Positions 57,362-64,000 of a stretch of DNA of 64,000 nt are shown here, piece after piece (position 1 is the first letter of the stretch; each line of letters begins with the position of its first letter). The position numbers and the translations under genes were made by a program. The notes beneath the pieces are model-generated. The model worked only from the letters and a program-made list of their open reading frames with translations. It did no database searches and had not been told where the DNA came from. Source of the stretch: Lepidodermella squamata (taxonomy: Eukaryota; Gastrotricha); the NCBI GenBank assembly GCA_047495785.1, contig JBLDXI010000025.1, forward strand, positions 1,612,001 through 1,676,000, read 5' to 3'.

Positions 57362-57603
57362 ATACAAAAAATGTGCCATAAATTCTACATTTGTTGAAGG
57401 TTGGGTGGTAAAACAGAAAAACTGCGCTTCCAAAAAAATTGATTCCATTTTAAGGAACTAATATTCCACCGTTTTCATAGGTATTATGGTCGATACTGAC
57501 CGTTATTTAAATTTTTATTTCATTTGGAACGTCTTTTTCACGCTGCTAGTCGTTGCTTTCTTCGTTTTCATTCTCGTCAATTTTTTCCTGTGATTTCTCG
57601 ACA

Positions 57604-59649
57604 ATGGAGCGTTTTCATCACGGTGGTCAAATGGCGCCATCATCCGGGGTTTTCGCCCTGCTAAATATGGCCATGCGATTGGTTCAACAAATTCACCAGA
57701 CGCCGCGGCAAATGCTGCTGATGCTATCGGGTCGCGATAAAAGTGACGTCTCCACGGCAACGACGGTTGGTGAACTGTCGGCGGAACTTCAAATCAAGCT
57801 TAACACGGCTATGCAGTACTTGGCTGATCTCGAAAAACTTATGGCGGTGAGTGAGAATACAAATTATTTTTTTGGAATTAAATTAAGGAAGATTTTTTAA
57901 ATTTCAATAATTTCAAAAATTGCTTTTCGGTTTTTTTTAATTTGTTGGTGAATTTCTTGATTTTCTGATTCCTTAAACTGTTCTCTCTACGGCAGCGTTT
58001 TTAATGTGACACCCTGTATTTGTTGAAAAATTCTGGCTGAACTGATTCTTAACTTCAAGCTAACTTTTATGACTTTTTTCTATTTTTAGCAATTAATCCA
58101 AGTTCCGCAGCTCAATTTTGACAACGATCCAGAGAACTCAGCATTATTAGCCTCGGATGATCCTGGGATTAACGCGATTTCTTCGCTGTCAAAGCTCAAC
58201 GATGCAGCTTCGATCGCGATCATCGAATTCAGCCGGCATTCGAATCGATGGCGGCAGAGCCATCGATTGGCTGGCACGTCATTCGCCAGCGTGAAACAGC
58301 CGACCACACTAACCCTGGCCTACTCGCCGGCTCAGGTCGTCGCGCATTTGAGCCAATTTCGCCAAACTGGCCCTGAGGTTTCTATTGATTTCATGCAGAA
58401 CGTCAGTAATGCAAATGAACCCGGTGTGACGGTGCTAGTTATGACGATTAGTCGTGTTTGCCGTGTGATGATTGCCTTGCATGGCCTCCTACCCGAGTGG
58501 TTGATTGTTCGCGGTCTCAGCGAGCCGTTTTGCGATTCGACTGGAAAGCCGGACTTATTTACCCCATCGGAGACTCAAACTTTCAGAGCGGTAAGAAATC
58601 TTCTCAAATAATTCAAATATTAGAAATGAAGAAACAAGAAGTAGCGCACGGTTAGGAATACCCTAGTTTGAAGCTAAAATTTGATTCCAATAAAACAAAT
58701 TGGGTAATTTGAATAGGTTTAGGTTAGATTATATTTTAGATATTAAAATCGAGGAAGGCCACCAGAAAATCGGTGGAAGATTTTTCTTTGATTTTTTGGC
58801 TCTGCTTCAAGAATTTCCTAGTTTCAAGACACCTCGTGACTTCTTTGAACTATCCTAATTTCACCCGAGCTATTTTTGGAGTGTAACATTCTGGTCCGTT
58901 TTCAGAACAGAAATGAAGTCTAATCTCACACGAGCGCTAACTTTTAACAACAATCAAAACAATTCCACGGTGCGATTCTTGCCAATGTATCCCCAAATTT
59001 TAGGTGGCGAAATTTAATTGAATTTTTAATAAATAAATTTAAGCTATTTCCTACTTATACCCAAAAGTTTGCCTTACCGTCAGGAAAAAGTCCCGACTTT
59101 TACTGATTCATCTTGATCATTTTATCGTAAAACTGAAATTAGCAATGCTAATTTGGCGTATATTGGACGTTGTTTCTGAAGTCCCTGTGTAAAAAGTAGG
59201 TGGTAGCAGCCTGTATCAGTAAAGCCTCGCAAATGCTGCGGTGATATCTCATAGTCTACTATCTGGCACTGGTATCATTTATATGAGCCCGAAAGATGAG
59301 TCATATTACGATTGAATTACCGCAAATGCTATAAATTGAGGCTGTGATGAGCAAAATGTATCAATATTTCATTTACTTTTCTCAGATGACCCATTGCTGC
59401 CTGGTGGCCATGCAAACTGTATCAGCCTCTTTGAGAGAGTCGAAATTGAAAAACTTGCTCGTGAGTCTTCAGCCTTGCTGTTTTATTTTATTCTATACTT
59501 TTAAAATTCAGACTTGGCTTCAATCCTATCGCTATGTCTTCGTTCAACCTTGCCAAAGATGTGGTCGTTTGCTCGATCGCGAATTCCTGCCCCCGGTTTG
59601 GCGCGACGTTCGCAGCCCTGATCACGGCTTTCACCTTGATTGCCGCTAA
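57604..59649 (+). CDS. MED27: Mediator complex subunit 27
   Basis: Tail-module subunit of Mediator, linking activators to RNA polymerase II. Four exons (57604-57846, 58090-58590, 59386-59460, 59512-59649) give 318 residues (human 311). The N-terminal half is helical; then KQPTTLTLAYSPAQVVAHLS corresponds to human AQPTTLVLPPQYVDDVIS, with GPEVSIDF and VTVLVMTISRVCRVMIAL next. The C-terminus is decisive: TWLQSYRYVFVQPCQRCGRL, LPPVWRDVRSP and FHLDC parallel human TWLRSYIKLFQAPCQRCGKF, LPPTWRDFRTL, FHDTC. The cysteines and histidine form the Med27 zinc-binding end. Its stop lies only 106 bp before the next gene's start. The third intron is 795 bp, longer than its neighbours. Confidence 0.92.
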
Positions 59650-59755
59650 AATGAACCCATCTCGCGTCTTTTCTATCGTTTTCTTCGTCGAAAAAAATCA
59701 GCCGTTAATTTTCCCCGATTTTCATAGATTTTACAGCTATAAAATTGAGGAATTA

Positions 59756-60681
59756 ATGGACCCGAGCCTTATCACAGTTTCGCCTAACCACGGGCGGCCT
59801 TTCCTATCACCGGTCGGCGGTTTGCTATCGCCGACCCGGTCAGGCCACGAACCAGTCCCGAAGCCGTTTTTCATCGGTGTTTGCGGTGGTCCTGCGTCCG
59901 GAAAAACCGAAGTATGCGACAAAATCACCGGAAAATTGACCGAATTATCTGGAAATGAAGCCCGTATTGGGCAACGAGTTGCCGTCGTGAATATGGACTC
60001 GTTCTACCGAAAACTGACCCCGCAAGAATTCGAAGCTGCGCAATGTGGCGTGTTCAATTTCGACCACCCAAACGCGTTTGATGAGCACAAATTATTCGAT
60101 ACGCTGGAGCAAATTCGCAGAGGCGAACAAGTCACGCTGTCTGCGTATGACTACGTGCAAAACCAACCGAATCCGCAGGAAACCAAAGTCATCGGACAGG
60201 TTGATGTCGTGCTAGTCGAGGGTATCCTCGTTTTCTACTACCCGAAAATTCGCGAATTGTTTCATCTCAAACTATTTGTTGAAACCGATTCGGAATCACG
60301 ACTCGTTAAAAGAAGTAAGGAGAAAAAAGAAAATTAAGGCGGATTTTATTGAAATTTAATGATTTTTTCAGTTATGCGTGATACTGTCGATCACGGCCGG
60401 TCGCTAGACAAAGTGCTAGGCCAATACCTGAACTACGTCAAACCAAGCTACGAACAATATTGCCTTCCGACGAAAAAATACGCTGACGTAATCATACCTC
60501 GCGGAGCTGATAATCAGAGTAAATATTTTCAATTATTCACCTGATTTTTTTCAAATTGTCATTTTATTTCTTAGTTGCTCTGGATATGATTGCTGAGCAT
60601 ATAAACGACATTTTAAATGGAACAGTGAAGCGCTTCCTCGTCGGAGGACTAGTCGGACCGCAGCAAATGAGGCCTCATTGA
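59756..60681 (+). CDS. UCK2: Uridine-cytidine kinase
   Basis: Pyrimidine salvage enzyme phosphorylating uridine and cytidine. Exons 59756-60314, 60372-60518, 60575-60681, 270 residues (human UCK2 261). Start chosen at [15 protein letters not shown]; the open frame extends upstream to an ATG at 59651, 2 bp past the MED27 stop, but that extension lacks any family match. P-loop [14 protein letters not shown] (GxxxxGKT), substrate region [56 protein letters not shown], then RGRDLE-like [41 protein letters not shown] and [13 protein letters not shown]. The tail ends MRPH, like the human SSRPH. Whether it is UCK1- or UCK2-type is not resolvable in an invertebrate. Confidence 0.94.
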
Positions 60682-61192
60682 GGGACATCGACTTGTATGT
60701 ATCTCAGTTTATCGACTCTGGAAAATGCGGGTGTGATCTTTCTCAATCCTTTCAGTGTGTTAAATGTGGCCAAGCGATACTTATTAACCTAGTGCTATAT
60801 ATTAATAAAGCAAAATTTATGTTTGAATTGTTGAACGTGTTTTTTCGTTCCTTTTCTACGCCTGATAGCTAAGGTTCGACTCGTTATATGCACTTATGCA
60901 ATTCATGTTTTTTTAAGGAAGAATTTATTAACTCTGAAAATCTGAAATATATATATTGATATATATCTATGTTTACAACATTATATTCTTAGCTTGAAGC
61001 AATTAACTGGCACTTATTTGTGATTGCTGATCTTTTTCTGTTTCTCTTGTCATTTCTGTTTGTCGTCCGGTTTATTCTCTGAGAGGTTTTTACTAACCGC
61101 GTATAAAATTGCTGAACAAAAGTCTAAAAGCGTCGATTTTAGTACCGTAAACTTTGAAAATTTAAAGCTTTCACGTTTTTTTCTCTTAGGGA
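60682..61192. other. Spacer between UCK and DNAAF4
   Basis: About 510 bp with AATAAA-type signals near 60806 and a short (TA)n run at 60949-60967. A pyrimidine-rich tract ending ttctcttag stops 3 nt before the DNAAF4 ATG. No separate gene recognised. Confidence 0.5.
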
Positions 61193-62435
61193 ATGCCTAT
61201 TATTGTTAAAGACGCAGAAATCTCCGAAAGTTTGGAACATGTTTTCATAAATTTACCTCTTTTCACGCACACGCCGCAAGAGGTAGATGTGATTATTTTC
61301 GAGGATTACGTCAAGGTAAGATTTATCACTAATTATTTCCAAACATTTTGGCTAATTTACTGATTTCAGGTTTCATATCCGCCCCATATTTTCGAGACAT
61401 TTCTGGCGAAAAAAGTCATCGATCTCAGCAGTTCGATTCGATTTGAGGATAAAACTATAGTCTTGCTATTGAAGAAAGAGACCGATGAAATTTGGGAGAA
61501 AATCACGTTAGAGATTGCTGATAAAAAGGAGGCGAAAGAAAAGAGGGAACAGATCTTAAAAAGATTAGCTGAAGTGACGGAAGAGCGGCGGAAGGCTCGA
61601 GTTGAATCTAAAGCCGAGCAAGGTCGCGAAAATGTTCGGGCTCAGATGAAGCTGGAACAGCATGAACGCGAAAGGATTGAACAGAAAAAAGAACGCGAAA
61701 AAGCGATAGCTCTATCGGGAATTTACGACTCGAAACCCGCGGAAATTTCGGCGAAAATTGAACCTGATTTTGTGCCTGTAAAATCTACTCAAATCGTCTC
61801 AGTGAAGAATCAAGGCCCGATAATAACTGAAATTGTTGAGGATGAACAGGCGAAAAAGCAGATTTTCACCCAGGTTCAACAGCCTAAGCCTTCCAAGCCT
61901 GTTGAAAGTCCACCGCAAAAGCAATTACCTCCAGTTCGAGGAAATGGACAGATCTCTGTAAAATTCACTCATCGCGTGTTTCCGACTCCTTCTCGCGAAT
62001 CTCAAGCCCAGGAAGAGGAGCAGTGGTTGAAAAAACAAGCTGATGCTAGGAAAATCATTGAAATTGATGAACAGTGAGTTGAACATTTTTCTTAGAATTT
62101 CGCGGAATTTTTTATATTTTGTCTTAGGGAATTGACTGAAAATGAAAAAGACCCGGAATATATGCGTAAAAAGGCGGATGATTTCTATAAGCAGGGCAAT
62201 TTCTTAGCCGCCGCGAATGCCTACACTCATGCGTTGAGAATGCGGCCGAATCAAGCACCGTTGTACTCGAATCGATCTGCCTGTCATTTGCGCGCTGGTA
62301 ATTTGATGAAATGCGTTGAAGATGCGTCGAAAGCGCTCGAACTTCTCACGCCGCCTGTCGATGCGAATGCTAGGGAACGATTGTTGGCGCACATTCGTCG
62401 AGGAACTGCCTTGGCTAAGCTCGATCTGGTTGTTG
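61193..62435 (+). CDS. DNAAF4: Dynein axonemal assembly factor 4 (DYX1C1), 3' end not found
   Basis: Cytoplasmic co-chaperone that preassembles axonemal dynein arms. Exons 61193-61315, 61370-62073, 62128-62435 encode 378 residues; human is 420. N-terminal CS/p23 domain (VFINLPLFTHTPQEVDVIIF, KVSYPPHIFETFL), a charged coiled coil (KEKREQILKRLAEVTEERRK), the conserved linker ISVKFTHRVFPTPSRESQAQ with EEEQWLKKQADARK, and TPR repeats (FYKQGNFLAAANAYTHALRM, YSNRSACHLRAGNLMKCVED, ASKALELLTPPVDANARERL, AHIRRGTALAKLDLVV). These match human DNAAF4 along their length. The last ~40 residues (third TPR and tail) are missing: after the donor at 62436 I found no matching exon in the remaining 1.5 kb. Either the last intron is long or the gene is shortened. 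Confidence 0.92.
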
Positions 62436-64000
62436 GTACGTCCATTTTCTTTTTTTATCGCTATTAATTTGATTCGACTTCCTGTATTCGATGAGTTCAA
62501 ATTATGAAGTTGAAAATGAGCCGCCTTAAATTTAATTCACACTGGATTCATTGAAGGGAAAACGCGAGATTTCTACGTTTTCGCATCATAATTTGCAAGC
62601 CATCAAAGATCGCAAGTCACAAAAATTGCGACTTGCTCAAAAATTAATCAACTGAGCATATCAATCTCGCAGGTTCTCGCATTACTTGTCCCCTTCGTCA
62701 CTTACCCCTTCGTCAATTTCCACAATCTTTTCTCATCCGTTGTAATAGCCTGTGGTTGAGACGTAGGGGTCAACAGCTGTCGAAATAGTCGAAATTCTCG
62801 GGTTTTCTTGCAGAATTGTTTAGGCCCCTGCCTAAATTATCCGCTATTAGAAACGAATCGCATTTATTTGAGTCCGTGAGTCCAAGCACGAGTCCATTTT
62901 TCTGTTTCTTCATATTTTGTGGAGGGGTTTGCTCTGGCTTCGGACAGTGCTCTAGTTTCAGACAGCGGAGAAAGCCAAATTTCGGACGATGGACTGTCCA
63001 AATTTGAGGGTTAACTTGAGGGCTTGATGATTAAACAGGTTGGTTATTGATTCTGTATCCGCCAGGGCAGGAAGAGGACGCGAGTGGTTTAGATGCACAC
63101 GATTTGAAACACAGCTGAAACTATTTAACGAGGGGTTTTCGCGTGTTTGTATGAAGTTTTGCTCAAATTAAAGTAGTAGCTCACAGTTCGAATGGTCGAA
63201 TTGAGCGAAGGCCACGAGGCGAGAAGCGCGAGTGACGATGCCGTATCCTGGTTGGTAGAAAACTTCGATGAACACATTTGGCTTTTTGCCATTTGTTAAA
63301 GCAGTTGTTCATGTGAAAAGCAGATGAGAACTTTTGGCGGCAAGCCAGGCACCACTTTGAAATCCCAGGCAAGGACGCTATTTTTTACCAGACATTTTGT
63401 TAAGATCATGACTTTCGATATCTGACTTTTTGGTTTGAGAGAACAATGACTCAGAACTCGCCAGCAAACAATCTTCGATCAATCCGATCAGTACTCGATG
63501 ACTGCTTTGCGAAATTTGATAAGAGACTGGAACTGTGCCGCATTGTCTTAGACTGACTTTTCCTGGTTTTTCGATGCGAGTGATTATGTATGTGAATTAG
63601 GCGGAAATTAGTAATACCTCAGCTAAACAGGGACAACAGCGGCGAAGCTTGTTAGTACAAGATAGGTGCATTGTCTTTAACTACGAGGAAAAAGAAAGAT
63701 GCGTATCTTTAATGCAGTTGCTAGTTTGATAGGAATACCAGTCTAATGTCAGGATACAGTGAATATAGCTCTTTCATCAATTGGTCAACGGATTTTGCAA
63801 CGATAAACAGTCTGAACGGTCGATCCTTTTAAGCCAGATAATGCTGTAAATATATTCTGTAGCAAGGGGTAGCTCTTGGAAATCAAATTCTGATAAGTGG
63901 AATGGGCTGATTTGAGAAATTGTTGTCAAAATACGAATAATTGAAACTTGCAAATTTTGGAAAGATTTTTTAAACTAATCGTTTATTTCTTATTTTAGAG
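62436..64000. other. Intron or intergenic sequence at the right edge
   Basis: About 1.56 kb after the last recognised DNAAF4 exon. A minus-strand ORF of 63 codons (63372-63181) has three cysteines (WCLACRQ..NNC) but no clear zinc finger. Nothing else supported. Confidence 0.4.

Noticed and set aside
59534-59755. Longer UCK start overlapping the MED27 last exon
   Set aside because: The upstream extension runs out of frame through the MED27 coding exon and has no kinase similarity; the family begins around residue 1 of MDPSLITV.
63181-63372. Possible zinc-finger ORF on the minus strand
   Set aside because: Cysteine spacing does not fit a known finger and there is no splice or family support.
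1-64000. tRNA genes, rRNA genes and CRISPR arrays
   Set aside because: I looked for tRNA B-box-like sequences, rRNA-like blocks and regularly spaced repeats by eye and found none convincing; a covariance-model search would be decisive.

Overview
The window is nuclear DNA of a small, compact-genome invertebrate animal. Introns are spliceosomal (GT..AG), often only 50-60 bp, and intergenic gaps are frequently under 1 kb. Signs that this is a metazoan include Cys-loop receptors, tetraspanins, an astacin-EGF-CUB protease, a KLHL20-type protein, EDEM1 and the actin regulator AIP1/WDR1. The dynein-assembly factor DNAAF4 and the centriolar protein ODF2/cenexin argue for an animal that keeps motile cilia or flagellated sperm, and against a nematode. 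I cannot fix the phylum; a tardigrade or a small spiralian would fit. All products are inferred from remembered family sequences, with no database search.

Layout. 1-5.84 kb: three Cys-loop receptor subunit genes on the minus strand, the first cut by the window edge. 6.5-13.7 kb: three intronless tetraspanin genes and a KLHL20-like gene, all minus. 14.9-18.2 kb: a tandem pair of ZDHHC6-like palmitoyltransferases, plus. 19.1-23.4 kb: two more receptors of the same family, plus. 23.5-24.2 kb: a secreted LamG-like protein, minus. 24.8-27.2 kb: an astacin protease, plus. 28.2-30.9 kb: WDR1/AIP1, minus. 32.1-36.9 kb: the cleavage-stimulation factor CSTF3, plus, with a transposase fossil in its last intron. 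38.0-39.4 kb: a sixth, very divergent Cys-loop receptor whose stop codon is supplied by an inserted hAT-type MITE. 41.0-44.4 kb: ODF2, minus. 44.7-46.6 kb: EDEM1, minus. 49.5-53.0 kb: VPS18, minus. 53.5-62.4 kb: POLR1B, MED27, a uridine-cytidine kinase and DNAAF4, all plus and closely packed.

Functions. Most single-copy genes are housekeeping: RNA polymerase I, Mediator, mRNA 3'-end processing, nucleotide salvage, HOPS/CORVET tethering, ER-associated degradation, actin turnover. They are mixed with locally duplicated membrane-protein families (receptors, tetraspanins, DHHC enzymes), so tandem duplication is the main source of novelty here. The clearest new observations are the MITE that rewrote a receptor C-terminus, the unusual pore chemistry of the receptor cluster (His at 2', no Glu at -1'), and the shared intron inside the catalytic-cysteine codon of the two DHHC enzymes.
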